Source of the DNA: Curvibacter lanceolatus ATCC 14669
Lineage (GTDB): Bacteria > Pseudomonadota > Gammaproteobacteria > Burkholderiales > Burkholderiaceae_C
Assembly: GCF_000381265.1 (NCBI RefSeq)
Contig: NZ_KB906276.1
Coordinates: 1 to 64,000 of the forward strand
DNA: 64,000 nucleotides
Direction: 5' to 3'
Of the stretch, positions 9,729 through 18,529 are shown piece after piece. A program made the position numbers and the translations under genes. Positions within the stretch are counted from its first letter, which is position 1, and the number at the start of each line of letters is the position of its first letter. Under the pieces are notes generated by a model. That model was not told the DNA's origin, ran no database searches, and worked only from the letters and a program-made list of their open reading frames with translations.

Positions 9729-10802
9729 ATGAACACGTCTTCAAATCCAGCGATGGCGGCAACCGATGCATCGCGGCCTGCGCAGAGAATGCCGGCCGAC
9801 AACGCCCGGCGGCAAGTGCTGATCCGCCTGGGCTCGGGCCTGGGCGGCGCAAGCCCCCTGGCTTGGGCTGCGGTGCACAGCCCACCCGCCCGGGCCGTAG
9901 AGCCCTATCCGACATGGGCTGTGCGCATCGTGGTGCCGTTTGCGCCGGGCGGTGGCACCGACGTCATCGGGCGTGCCTTGCTGGAGGGCATGCAGCAAGC
10001 CTTGGGACAGCCCGTCTTCATGGAGAACAAGCCGGGCGGCGGCACGGTCATTGGCACAGACCTGGTCGCCAAGGCGGCCGCGGATGGCCACACCTTGCTG
10101 ATGACCACCTTGGCCGTGGTGATCAATGCCTCCCTGGTGCCCAGGTTGCCGTACAGCACCGAGCGCGATTTGAAAGGCATCAGCCTGATCTGCCGCGGCC
10201 CCAATGTCGTGGTCACACACGCGAAGAGCCCCTTCAAGACCCTGGCCGATGTCATATCGGCCGCCCGGTCTTCCCCTGGAAAGTTGAGCTACGCGTCTTC
10301 CGGCAACGGCTCGGCCGTCCACCTGGCTGCAGAGTTGTTCAAGAGCATGGCCGGCGTGGACATCACCCACGTGCCCTACCGAGGCGCAGGCCCGGCGTAC
10401 ACCGACCTCATGGGCGGCCAGGTCGACCTGTTGTTCGGCACTGCCGGAGGGGTCGCCAAATTTGTCGAGGCGGGCAAGATGCGGGCCTTGGCGGTGACCT
10501 CGGCGCAACGCAGCACCACACCCCTCTACCAATCGGTCCCCACGGTCGCGGAGACCCTGCCGGGTTACGAAGCCGAGGTGTGGTACGCCCTGCTGGCCCC
10601 AGCCGCCACCCCGGAGGCCACCCTCAACCGCGTGTACGAAGCCTTGCAGAAGGCCGCTCAAACACCAGCCTACGGGGCCAAGCTGGCCAAGGAAGGGCTT
10701 CGGCTTGCGATGGCACCACCGGCGCAAACCCAGCGCTTTCTGGAAGCGGACATCGCCCGATGGCGGAAAGTGGTTGTCGAAGGCAAGGTCACGTTGGATT
10801 GA
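9729..10802 (+). CDS. Bug-type (TctC) periplasmic solute receptor
   Basis: This is a second Bug receptor of the same cluster, about 357 aa from ATG 9729. An arginine pair and hydrophobic stretch (ARRQVLIRLGSGLGG) precede the mature region AVEPYPTWAVRIVVPFAPGGGTD; NKPGGGTVIGTD and VPYRGAGPAYTDLMGGQVD follow. It is strongly similar to the receptor at 3382 across its length, as seen by eye, so the two may be duplicates with different ligands. The start is uncertain: no good ribosome site is visible, and ATG 9753 or 9789 would also keep an export signal. Confidence 0.88.
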   Translation: MNTSSNPAMAATDASRPAQRMPADNARRQVLIRLGSGLGGASPLAWAAVHSPPARAVEPYPTWAVRIVVPFAPGGGTDVIGRALLEGMQQALGQPVFMENKPGGGTVIGTDLVAKAAADGHTLLMTTLAVVINASLVPRLPYSTERDLKGISLICRGPNVVVTHAKSPFKTLADVISAARSSPGKLSYASSGNGSAVHLAAELFKSMAGVDITHVPYRGAGPAYTDLMGGQVDLLFGTAGGVAKFVEAGKMRALAVTSAQRSTTPLYQSVPTVAETLPGYEAEVWYALLAPAATPEATLNRVYEALQKAAQTPAYGAKLAKEGLRLAMAPPAQTQRFLEADIARWRKVVVEGKVTLD

Positions 10803-10874
10803 ATCGCGCCCATGCAAAGGCCGTTCAGCCCCGGGCAGCGGAGGCCTTGAATCCGTTTTCCATCCCCCCCAAAA

Positions 10875-10893
10875 ATTTCCACTGAATGGAAAT
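10875..10893. promoter_or_regulatory. Second copy of the candidate IclR operator
   Basis: The bases ATTTCCA-CTGAA-TGGAAAT form a perfect 7-bp inverted repeat of the same 19-bp length and outer sequence as the site at 3255-3273. The site lies about 180 bases before the porin start, between the Bug gene and the porin. Confidence 0.6.
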
Positions 10894-11076
10894 ACGGCAT
10901 GGTACTGGAACAGACCAGCACCTAAGCTACCCAAGCCCCGAGCAGCCACTGCAAAGGGCTTGCACCCCCGGCTCTGCACCCTGTGCCTGCGCCGGGTTCG
11001 GTGCAGCGCACAGCACCAACACGCCGTGACCGAACCCACCCAAAACCGAGATCGATGGATCCAAGGAGATAAACAG

Positions 11077-12153
11077 ATGAAAAGCCCAAACAGCCTCAAA
11101 ACAGCTTCGCTGCTGGCATGCCTGGTGACCGCCCCGCACATTCACGCACAGAGCTCGGTGACCCTCTACGGGATCATGGATGCAGGTGTTCGGACGGCTT
11201 CCGGCCTGGATCCATCCAATGTTCGCTCAGCTGGCAATGCCAACATGCTCAACAGCGGCATCAACACCACCAGCCGTCTGGGCTTTCGCGGCACCGAAGA
11301 CCTGGGTGGAGGGCTGTCCGCCCTGTTCTTTCTGGAATCGGGCCTGAACATCAACAACGGCACCACCTCCAACACCAGCAAGTTCTTTGACCGGGGCTCG
11401 TTTACGGGCCTGAAGGGTGACCTGGGAACACTGACTGTCGGTCGACAAAACACTTTGCTGTCCGATGCCATCTTCCCAGTCGATCCATTGGCCACCCGCT
11501 TTGCGGGTTTGAACCCCAACGTGGCGTTGTCGGCCTTGAGCTCGCATCAGTTGGGCGCCGAGTACGGGGCCTCGGGCTCCAGCACGGGCACCTATCGCCT
11601 CGACAACTCGGCGAAATATGCCTACAGCTTTGGCAACACCACGGCCCGCGTGATGCACGCATTCGGCAACCAGGCCGACAGCAACAGCAAGCTGTCTTCC
11701 AATGGGGCCAGCCTGGACTACAGGAGCAACGTGCTTCAGGCCACCGTGGCTTACCACCAGTTCAAGACGGCCACCAACCTGACGCTCAATGGCTTTGTCA
11801 GCGGGATTGCCGTGCCGGTGGCTGCCGGCAAGCTGAACATCACCTACAGCGGCCACACGGCTGACACGTCGACCACGGCGAAGACGACCAACAAGATTCT
11901 GGGCCTGGGCGGCACCTGGCCACTCACGCCGCAACTGGACCTGCTGGTCAGCCATTACCGGGTGAACCGCTCGCGCACAGCGAATGCCGACGACGGCTAC
12001 AACCGCACCATCGCGTTCCTCGAATACAAATTGTCGACCCGGTCCCTGGTCTACCTGGAAGCCGACAGCACGCAGTGGAAGAACGCCTACCAGGGCGCTG
12101 GCCTCAAGAGCAGCAGCACCGGCCTGTCTGCGGGTATCAAGCACACTTTCTGA
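11077..12153 (+). CDS. Gram-negative trimeric porin
   Basis: This 358-aa outer-membrane porin of the Omp32/OmpC-like group has a signal peptide ending at HAQ-SSVTLYGIMDAG, the segment TSRLGFRGTEDLGGGLSALFFLESG, and a C-terminal aromatic residue (IKHTF) needed for assembly. AAGGAGAT precedes the ATG by 6 bases. A 274-base leader with an IclR-type palindrome separates it from the Bug gene, so it probably has its own promoter. It likely supplies the cluster's substrate across the outer membrane. Confidence 0.9.
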   Translation: MKSPNSLKTASLLACLVTAPHIHAQSSVTLYGIMDAGVRTASGLDPSNVRSAGNANMLNSGINTTSRLGFRGTEDLGGGLSALFFLESGLNINNGTTSNTSKFFDRGSFTGLKGDLGTLTVGRQNTLLSDAIFPVDPLATRFAGLNPNVALSALSSHQLGAEYGASGSSTGTYRLDNSAKYAYSFGNTTARVMHAFGNQADSNSKLSSNGASLDYRSNVLQATVAYHQFKTATNLTLNGFVSGIAVPVAAGKLNITYSGHTADTSTTAKTTNKILGLGGTWPLTPQLDLLVSHYRVNRSRTANADDGYNRTIAFLEYKLSTRSLVYLEADSTQWKNAYQGAGLKSSSTGLSAGIKHTF

Positions 12154-12167
12154 GTCGGGCTCTTGCC

Positions 12168-12232
12168 GGGGTGGCCTGAGGTCCACCCCAAGGCCGAAGG
12201 CAGGCACCCGGTGCCATGCCCCGGCGCCTGCC
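12168..12232. terminator. Paired hairpins between convergent genes
   Basis: Two stem-loops fill the gap between the porin and the response regulator: GGGGTGG (12168-12174) pairs with CCACCCC (12183-12189), and GGCAGGC (12199-12205) pairs with GCCTGCC (12226-12232). Neither is followed by a T-run, so a terminator role is only likely, not shown. Confidence 0.35.
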
Positions 12233-12286
12233 TCAGCTGGTCCGTCAGGCGCTGGGGTGCCAGGCCAGCGCCAAGCCGGCCCAGCC

Positions 12287-12916
12287 CTACATGCCCAGCT
12301 TCTCCGCCACCCGCACCAGTTCGGCCAGCGAGGCCGTCTGCATCTTGCGCATGGCGTTGCCGCGGCGGACCTTGACCGTGATTTCGCTGAGATCAAGCCG
12401 GGCGGCGATCTGCTTGTTCAGCAAGCCCTGCACCACCAGGCGGATGACCTCCTGCTCGCCCGCGGTGAGTGAGGCCCAGCGCTGCTGCAGGACGGCCGCA
12501 GCAGCTTCGGCCCGCCGCCGTTGCCGGTCTTTCTCGATGCCTTTGTGGATCGCGTCCAGCAGGCTCTGGTCGCGGAAGGGCTTGGTCAGGAACTCGAGCG
12601 CGCCATTCTTCATGGCCTCGACCCCCATGGCGATGTCGCCGTGGCCGGTGATGAAGATGGTCGGCAGGCTGATACCCAGATCGCTCATGCGACGGTGAAA
12701 GTCCATGCCGCTCTGGCCGGGCATGCGCACGTCCAGCACCAGGCAGGCGGGCGCATCGGCGCGCTCATGAGCGATGAACTCCTGGGTTGAACCGAAAGAC
12801 AGCACCTGCAGGCCCACCGAGGCCAGCAGGTCTTCGAGTGCGGCGCGGACCGAGACATCATCGTCAACCACATAGACGATGGGGCTGTCCTTGCCTTCAG
12901 GAGTGTGGAGGGTCAT
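12287..12916 (-). CDS. FixJ-family response regulator
   Basis: This 209-aa protein has an N-terminal receiver domain with the acidic cluster VVDDD (residues 16-20) and phospho-acceptor Asp62 in LVLDVRMPG, the switch residue in FITGHGD and the lysine in FLTKPF. A C-terminal LuxR-type helix-turn-helix follows (LTAGEQEVIRLVVQGLLNKQIAARL). Its start overlaps the stop of the histidine kinase gene by 4 bases (ATGA), so the pair is translationally coupled. It is the last gene of the block that contains the MgtA-type ATPase and the RND efflux genes, which suggests a role in controlling them. Its binding sites were not identified. Confidence 0.92.
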   Translation of the reverse strand: MTLHTPEGKDSPIVYVVDDDVSVRAALEDLLASVGLQVLSFGSTQEFIAHERADAPACLVLDVRMPGQSGMDFHRRMSDLGISLPTIFITGHGDIAMGVEAMKNGALEFLTKPFRDQSLLDAIHKGIEKDRQRRRAEAAAAVLQQRWASLTAGEQEVIRLVVQGLLNKQIAARLDLSEITVKVRRGNAMRKMQTASLAELVRVAEKLGM

Positions 12917-13980
12917 GGGCGCTGCTCCTGCGAGGTGGGCGGGATGCTGAACCGGAAGACCGCACCGCGGCCCAGGCCGGGTTCGGACCAGATGCGTCCG
13001 CCATTGGCTTCGATGATGGTCCGGCTGATGCTCAGCCCCACGCCAATGCCGTCCTTCTTGGTGGTCCAGAAGGCGTCGAACAGATGCTCTTGCACCCCTG
13101 CGGCCACGCCCGGGCCGGAGTCCTGCACAGAGAGCACGATCTCGTGCGCCCGCAGCTCCGTGCTGATGTGCAGGCGCCGTCCGGGCTCGGCCACGCCGGC
13201 CATGGCCTCGATGGCATTGAGGACCAGGTTGCCAGTCACCTGCTGTATCTGCACGCGGTCGGCGAAGGCGGTGGGCAAGCCTGGGGCGAGTTCGGTGCTC
13301 AGCTCGATGCCCTGGCGCGCCATTTCAGCGCCGGACAGCGCCAGTACCTCCAGGATGGCCTCGTTGAACGGGAACTCGCCGCGCTGCGGCGGCTGGCCCC
13401 GTGCGAGGCTGTGCACCCGGGCAATGATCTGGCTGGCGCGGCCCGCATCACTGAGGATTCTGTCGAGCGCCAGGCGGGCCTTGTCCAGGTTGGGCGGGTC
13501 TTGCGCCAGCCAACGCTGGCAGGCATGGCCGCTGGTGACGATGGCCGCCAACGGCTGGTTGACCTCGTGCGCGATGGAGGTGGTCAACCCCTCCAGGCTC
13601 TGGATGCGCGCCAGGCGCAGCAGCTGGGCCTGGGCGGCCTGGGCCGCCGCCCTGGCCGCCTCCATCTTCAGGATGAGGTAGGTGGTGGTGATGATCGCGG
13701 CCATGCTGATACCCATGTTGATCAGCCCCGACTGCAGATTGCCATGCGGCGTGAAGGCCAGGCTCAGGCCCGTCATCGCGATGCTGACGGCGGCCAGCCC
13801 GATCAATGCGCGCCGGCCCAACATGCGGGCCGCCGTCAGGATGACCACGGCATAGAACACCGCCGCCGCCACTTCGTAGCTCGTCACCGTGTCCAGCACG
13901 AAGAGCAGCGCCATCACGATGACCATCAAGGTCATCTTCAGGATGAACAGGGTTCTTGGGGAGGCTTGCATGGGGTTCAT
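12913..13980 (-). CDS. Membrane-bound sensor histidine kinase
   Basis: This 355-aa protein starts with about four to five transmembrane helices (residues 10-105) and no sizeable periplasmic domain. A short coiled region and the dimerisation/phospho-acceptor helix SIAHEVNQPLAAI (His138) follow, then an HATPase domain with N-, G1- and G2-type boxes (VLNAIEAM, VQDSGPGVAAG, GIGVGLSISRTIIEANGG). The kinase probably senses a signal in or near the membrane. It is paired with the FixJ-type regulator (4-base overlap) and lies 62 bases downstream of the mgtA-type gene on the same strand. Confidence 0.9.
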   Translation of the reverse strand: MNPMQASPRTLFILKMTLMVIVMALLFVLDTVTSYEVAAAVFYAVVILTAARMLGRRALIGLAAVSIAMTGLSLAFTPHGNLQSGLINMGISMAAIITTTYLILKMEAARAAAQAAQAQLLRLARIQSLEGLTTSIAHEVNQPLAAIVTSGHACQRWLAQDPPNLDKARLALDRILSDAGRASQIIARVHSLARGQPPQRGEFPFNEAILEVLALSGAEMARQGIELSTELAPGLPTAFADRVQIQQVTGNLVLNAIEAMAGVAEPGRRLHISTELRAHEIVLSVQDSGPGVAAGVQEHLFDAFWTTKKDGIGVGLSISRTIIEANGGRIWSEPGLGRGAVFRFSIPPTSQEQRP

Positions 13981-14042
13981 GGGCGTGGCACGGGGGCACT
14001 GTCGTTACCCGAGACTCTACCGCCAAGGGCCGACAGCGGCGA

Positions 14043-16979
14043 TCACCAGCCGAATCTCCTGATGTAGAACTTCTTCATCGCCGTGGTGAGGCCCACATAG
14101 CCCAGCAGGATGGCGGCCAGCCAGGCGAAGTAACTCAGGGGCAGGGCCTGCAGCCTGAAGTAGGTGGCCTGGGGGCTCATCGGCAAGGCCACCCCGATGG
14201 CCATGATGAGCAGCGTCATCACCATCAGCGGCCACGAGGCCCGGCTTTCAATGAAGGGACGCTTGGGCGAGCGGATCAGGTGCACGATCAGCGTCTGCGT
14301 GAGCAGGCCCTCGACCAGCCAGCCCGACTGGAACAGCGATTGATCGGCCACCGTGCTGGCGCCGAACACATGCCACATGAGCACGAAGGTGGCGATGTCG
14401 AACACCGAGCTGAGGGGGCCGAAGAAGAGCATGAAGCGACCGATGTCGGCCGGGTCCCAGCTCAGCGGTCGGGCCAACTGCTCTGGGTCGACGTTGTCGA
14501 AGGGGATGGCGATCTGCGAGATGTCGTACAGCAGGTTCTGCACCAGCAGCTGCAGAGGCAACATGGGCAGGAAGGGCAGAAAGGCGCTGGCGACCAGCAC
14601 GGACAGCACATTGCCGAAATTGGAGCTGGCCGTCATGCGGATGTACTTGAGCATGTTGCGGAAGGTCTTGCGCCCTTCGATGACACCTTGCTCCAACACC
14701 ATCAGGCTTTTCTCGAGCAGGATGATGTCAGCCGCCTCCTTGGCGATGTCCACCGCCGAATCGACGGAGATGCCGATGTCTGCCGCGCGCAGTGCCGGTG
14801 CATCGTTGATGCCATCGCCCAGGAAGCCGACCACGTGCCCGTTGCCGCGCAGTGCACGCACGATGCGCTCCTTGTCGCGGGGTGTCAGGCGGGCGAAGAG
14901 CTGGTGCGATTCGGCCGCCCGCGCCAGCGCCTCATCGCTCATTCTTTCGACGTCCGTGCCCAGCAGGAAGTCACCGCTCGCCAGCCCGACCTGCCGGCAG
15001 ACCTGGGCCGCGACCAGCTCGCTGTCGCCGGTCAGCACCTTGACCTGCACGCCATGCCCGGCCAGCGCCCGCAGGGCGGGCGGGGCCGAATCCTTGGGTG
15101 GGTCGAGGAAGGCGATGTAGCCGACGAGGGTCAGCTCCGCCTCGTCGGCCACCGTGTAGGCCAGCGAATCAGCCGAGGGCTGCGTTGGCAGCTCCTTCAT
15201 CGCCACGGCGACGACACGCAAGCCTTGTCCGTTCATCTCGCGCGCCACAGCGCGCACCCGATTCAACAGGGCCCGGTCCAAAGGCACGCGCCGGCTGCGG
15301 CCTGCGTCCTCGACCTGCAGGGTGCTGCACACCGACAGCACCTCCTCGACCGCGCCTTTGCAGATCAGCTCATGGTGGTCGTCGCGTTCGGCCAGCACCA
15401 CGGACATGCGGCGGCGCTCGAAGTCGAAGGGGATTTCATCCACCTTGCGGTAGTCCTGCGCCACGCGGAGTTGCTCATGCAACTCGACATGGTCCATCAC
15501 CGCGCGGTCCAGCAGGTTCTTCAGGCCGGTCTGGTGGCAGCTGTTCAGGTAGGCATGGCGCAGCACGCTGTCGGAGGGGGTGCCCAGAGCGTCGGTGTGG
15601 CGCTCCAGGGCGATCTTGTCCTGCGTGAGGGTGCCGGTCTTGTCGGTGCACAGCACATCCATGGCCCCGAAGTTCTGGATCGCATCCAGGCGTTTGACGA
15701 TGACCTTCTGGCGCGACAGGCTCACCGCGCCCTTGGCCAGGGTGGAGGTCACGATCATCGGCAACATCTCGGGCGTGAGGCCGACCGCCACCGACAGCGC
15801 GAACAGAAAGGCCTCCATCCAGTCGCCCTTGGTGAAGCCATTGATCAACAAGACGATGGGCACCATCACGAGGGCGAAGCGGATCAGCAGCCAGCTCACG
15901 CTGTTGACGCCGGCCTGGAAGGCAGTCGGGCTGCGATCCGTGGTGGTGAGCCGGTCGGACAAGGCACCGAGGTAGGTTCGGGGCCCCGTGCTCATCACCA
16001 GCGCCGTGGCCGAGCCCGAGATCACGCTGGTGCCCATGAAGACGAGGTTGGGCGCATCGAACATCGAATGGAAGGGATGGCAGGTGCCGGCAAATTTCTC
16101 CACCGGCAGCGACTCGCCCGTCATCGCCGCCTGGGAGACGAACAGGTCCTTGGCGGCGATCAGCCGACAGTCAGCGGGCACCATGTCGCCGGCCGACAGC
16201 AGCACATGCTCGCCCGGGACCAGGTCACGGATCGGCACTTCGATCTGCCGGGCGGGGCGCTGCCCATGGAGGTTGAGCCCGAAGTAGCGCCGGCTGATCG
16301 CGACCAGCTCTTCATCCACCGATGGGCGCCGGACCACGGTGGCGGTGTTGCTCACCATGGCCTTGAGCCGCTCGGCCGCCCGGTTCGAGCGCCCCTCCTG
16401 CACAAACCGGATCAGCGTGCTGAGCACCACCATGACGCCGACCACGCAGGTGGACTTCATGTCGTCCGTCAGGAACGAGATGGCCGCCAGCAGCGTGAGC
16501 AGGAGGTTGAACGGGTTGCTGTAGCAAGACCACAGGTGCCGCCAGGCCGGCATGGGCTTGTCGTGCTCCAGCTCGTTCGGCCCGCAGCGCTCGCGACGGG
16601 CCTGGGCTTCGGCCTGGGTCAGCCCGTCCTCATGGGAGTCCATGCGGACAATGGCCGCGCTGACATCGTCGGAGGCGATGCGCCGCAGCTCGCGCGAGAC
16701 ATGGGCAGGCACGGCCTTGCCGCGGCCCCTGTGATCGTTGAACCCGCGCGGACCGCCATCGCCGCTGCCCGTGCTGTGCAGCACGTCCAGGATGGCCGGG
16801 CGCCTGAAATGCCGGCTGGGCAGCGCCGCCCAGCTCAAGAGGCTGCCGGAGCGGCCCCAGAGCGGGGCCTCAGGGGCATGTGGGGCCTGTGGGCCAGGTG
16901 CGGCGGGGCTTTGGCGGGTGAGCCGTTTCAACACGCTTTGAAGGAATTTCATCGGATCGCTCCGGTTGGGGGCTGTCAT
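14043..16979 (-). CDS. mgtA: Magnesium-translocating P-type ATPase
   Basis: This protein of up to 978 aa is a P3B-type ATPase of the MgtA/MgtB group, which imports Mg2+ into the cytoplasm using ATP. The actuator motif AAMTGESLPVEKF, the phosphorylation motif CTDKTGTLTQDK, the hinge VGFLGDGINDAPALRAADIGIS, and roughly ten membrane segments are visible. ATG 16979 overlaps the stop of the upstream outer-membrane factor gene (ATGA). An in-frame ATG at 16952 has GGAG 8 bases upstream and may be the true start. Placing mgtA at the end of a metal-efflux operon is unusual. The N-terminal region (about residues 10-60) is longer and less conserved in appearance than the core. Confidence 0.92.
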   Translation of the reverse strand: MTAPNRSDPMKFLQSVLKRLTRQSPAAPGPQAPHAPEAPLWGRSGSLLSWAALPSRHFRRPAILDVLHSTGSGDGGPRGFNDHRGRGKAVPAHVSRELRRIASDDVSAAIVRMDSHEDGLTQAEAQARRERCGPNELEHDKPMPAWRHLWSCYSNPFNLLLTLLAAISFLTDDMKSTCVVGVMVVLSTLIRFVQEGRSNRAAERLKAMVSNTATVVRRPSVDEELVAISRRYFGLNLHGQRPARQIEVPIRDLVPGEHVLLSAGDMVPADCRLIAAKDLFVSQAAMTGESLPVEKFAGTCHPFHSMFDAPNLVFMGTSVISGSATALVMSTGPRTYLGALSDRLTTTDRSPTAFQAGVNSVSWLLIRFALVMVPIVLLINGFTKGDWMEAFLFALSVAVGLTPEMLPMIVTSTLAKGAVSLSRQKVIVKRLDAIQNFGAMDVLCTDKTGTLTQDKIALERHTDALGTPSDSVLRHAYLNSCHQTGLKNLLDRAVMDHVELHEQLRVAQDYRKVDEIPFDFERRRMSVVLAERDDHHELICKGAVEEVLSVCSTLQVEDAGRSRRVPLDRALLNRVRAVAREMNGQGLRVVAVAMKELPTQPSADSLAYTVADEAELTLVGYIAFLDPPKDSAPPALRALAGHGVQVKVLTGDSELVAAQVCRQVGLASGDFLLGTDVERMSDEALARAAESHQLFARLTPRDKERIVRALRGNGHVVGFLGDGINDAPALRAADIGISVDSAVDIAKEAADIILLEKSLMVLEQGVIEGRKTFRNMLKYIRMTASSNFGNVLSVLVASAFLPFLPMLPLQLLVQNLLYDISQIAIPFDNVDPEQLARPLSWDPADIGRFMLFFGPLSSVFDIATFVLMWHVFGASTVADQSLFQSGWLVEGLLTQTLIVHLIRSPKRPFIESRASWPLMVMTLLIMAIGVALPMSPQATYFRLQALPLSYFAWLAAILLGYVGLTTAMKKFYIRRFGW

Positions 16980-18529
16980 TCAAGAGAGGTGACCAGTGCG
17001 GGCCCGGCGGGCAGCGAGGCGGCGGACGGGAGCGCGGTCGGGAGTGCGGGTGGGAATGCAGGTGGGCGTGCCGGTGGAACAGAGGCCGACCACCAGCCCC
17101 CCAGCGCCTGGTAAAGCGCCACGGTGTTCGTGTAGCGGCCGGCCTGGGCCTGCACCCGGGCCAGGCTGGCCTGCTGGCAGGCCTGCTCGGCCAGGATCAG
17201 GTCCGCCTGGGTGGCGGCGCCCAGCGCCCGTTGGCGGCGGGCCATGGCCAGGCTTTTCTGTGCCGCGGCTTCGGCCGCGCTGGCGGCGCGCAGGGCCTGC
17301 GCGCCGCTGACAATGGCTTGCAAGGTGTCGGCCGTGTTCTGGAACGCCGTCAGCACGGTGCTGCGGTACTGGGCCTCGGCCTGTGCGTAGGCGGCCTCTG
17401 CCGCGCGCTGCTGGTGCAGCAGTGCACCGCCTCGAAAGACCGGCTGCGCCAGGTTGGCGCCGACCGACCAGAAGCCGCCGCTGCGCAAGAGCTGCGACAT
17501 GTCGAGCGCAGAGCTGCCCAGCGAGGCGCTCAGCGTGATGCTGGGCAGCCGCGCGGCCACCGCCACCCCCACCTGAGCGCTGGCGGCCTGCCACTGGGCC
17601 AGGGCGGCGCGCACGTCGGGCCTTTGCTCGACCAGGCGGGAGGGCAAGCTGAGTGGCAGCTCCCGCGGCAAGGTCAGGCTGGCCAGATCGAGTGGCGTCT
17701 GTTGCATCTCACTGGGCAGGCGCCCGAGCAGGACCGCAAGGCGGTTGGTTTGCTCTGACAACTGCCTTTCCAGGGAGGGCAGCGCGGCTTGTGCCTGCGC
17801 CAGAGCGGCCTCCTGCGCAGCGATGTCGGCGCCACTAGCCTGGCCCGCACGGTGTTGGCGGCGGGCGATGTCGAGCAAGCGGTCCGCCAGCCCGATGAGC
17901 TGGTGCGTGGCGGCCAGTTGGGCGCGCAGCGAGGCCTGCTCGAACGCCGCGCCCACGACGCTGGCCACCAGGGTCTGGTAGACGGCCTCACGCTCGAAGG
18001 TGCGCACGTCCGCCGCTGCCGTCAGGGCTTCGACCTGGCGTCGGTTGGCGCCAAACACATCGGGCACGTAGCCGACGCTCAGTTGCGCGGTGCGCAAGGT
18101 GTAGAGCGTGGTGTCCGAATCCGCCAGCGGGCCGGAGAGCGTGCTGGACACCCGCTGGCGCGTCGAGTTCAGGCCGATGTCGGCGCTGGGCCAATAGGCC
18201 CCGCGCTGTGCGGCCACCGACTCGTGTGCCGCACGCAGTGCCGCCTGCGCGGCCTGCAGGTCGGGGTTGGCCTGCAGGGCCGCGGCCACCAGCTCATCGA
18301 GCGCCGGCGAGCCAAAGGCCTTCCACCATTGCGAGGGCACCTGCTGCCCCGGCGCGAATCGCTGGGCCAGGCCGGCAGGCCCGGGGGCCGACTCGGTCTG
18401 GGCGGGCAGCGGCTGCGCACCGTAGGTGGTGGTGGCCGGGTCGGCCGGGCGCTGGAAATCCGGGCCGACGGTGCAGCCGCCGGTGGCCAGCAGGGCGCAG
18501 AGCGCCAGACAGGGTTTCAGGCCATTCAT
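16976..18529 (-). CDS. RND efflux outer-membrane factor lipoprotein (NodT/OprM family)
   Basis: This 517-aa protein begins with a lipoprotein signal (lipobox ATGGC) followed by VGPDFQRPADP, typical of the NodT branch of the TolC family. Two repeated helical/barrel halves rich in Ala, Gln and Leu are visible (for example LPSLERQLSEQTNRLAVLLG). It forms the outer-membrane channel of the tripartite pump encoded upstream. The start overlaps the stop of the RND gene by 4 bases. The C-terminal tail (about residues 480-517) is Pro/Ala-rich. Confidence 0.9.
   Translation of the reverse strand: MNGLKPCLALCALLATGGCTVGPDFQRPADPATTTYGAQPLPAQTESAPGPAGLAQRFAPGQQVPSQWWKAFGSPALDELVAAALQANPDLQAAQAALRAAHESVAAQRGAYWPSADIGLNSTRQRVSSTLSGPLADSDTTLYTLRTAQLSVGYVPDVFGANRRQVEALTAAADVRTFEREAVYQTLVASVVGAAFEQASLRAQLAATHQLIGLADRLLDIARRQHRAGQASGADIAAQEAALAQAQAALPSLERQLSEQTNRLAVLLGRLPSEMQQTPLDLASLTLPRELPLSLPSRLVEQRPDVRAALAQWQAASAQVGVAVAARLPSITLSASLGSSALDMSQLLRSGGFWSVGANLAQPVFRGGALLHQQRAAEAAYAQAEAQYRSTVLTAFQNTADTLQAIVSGAQALRAASAAEAAAQKSLAMARRQRALGAATQADLILAEQACQQASLARVQAQAGRYTNTVALYQALGGWWSASVPPARPPAFPPALPTALPSAASLPAGPALVTSLE

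Noticed and set aside
13956-17114. A very long plus-strand open frame (over 1000 codons) opposite mgtA
   Set aside because: It is the mirror of the mgtA frame in GC-rich DNA, has His/Gln/Arg-rich composition and no domain, while the minus-strand product has all P-type ATPase motifs.
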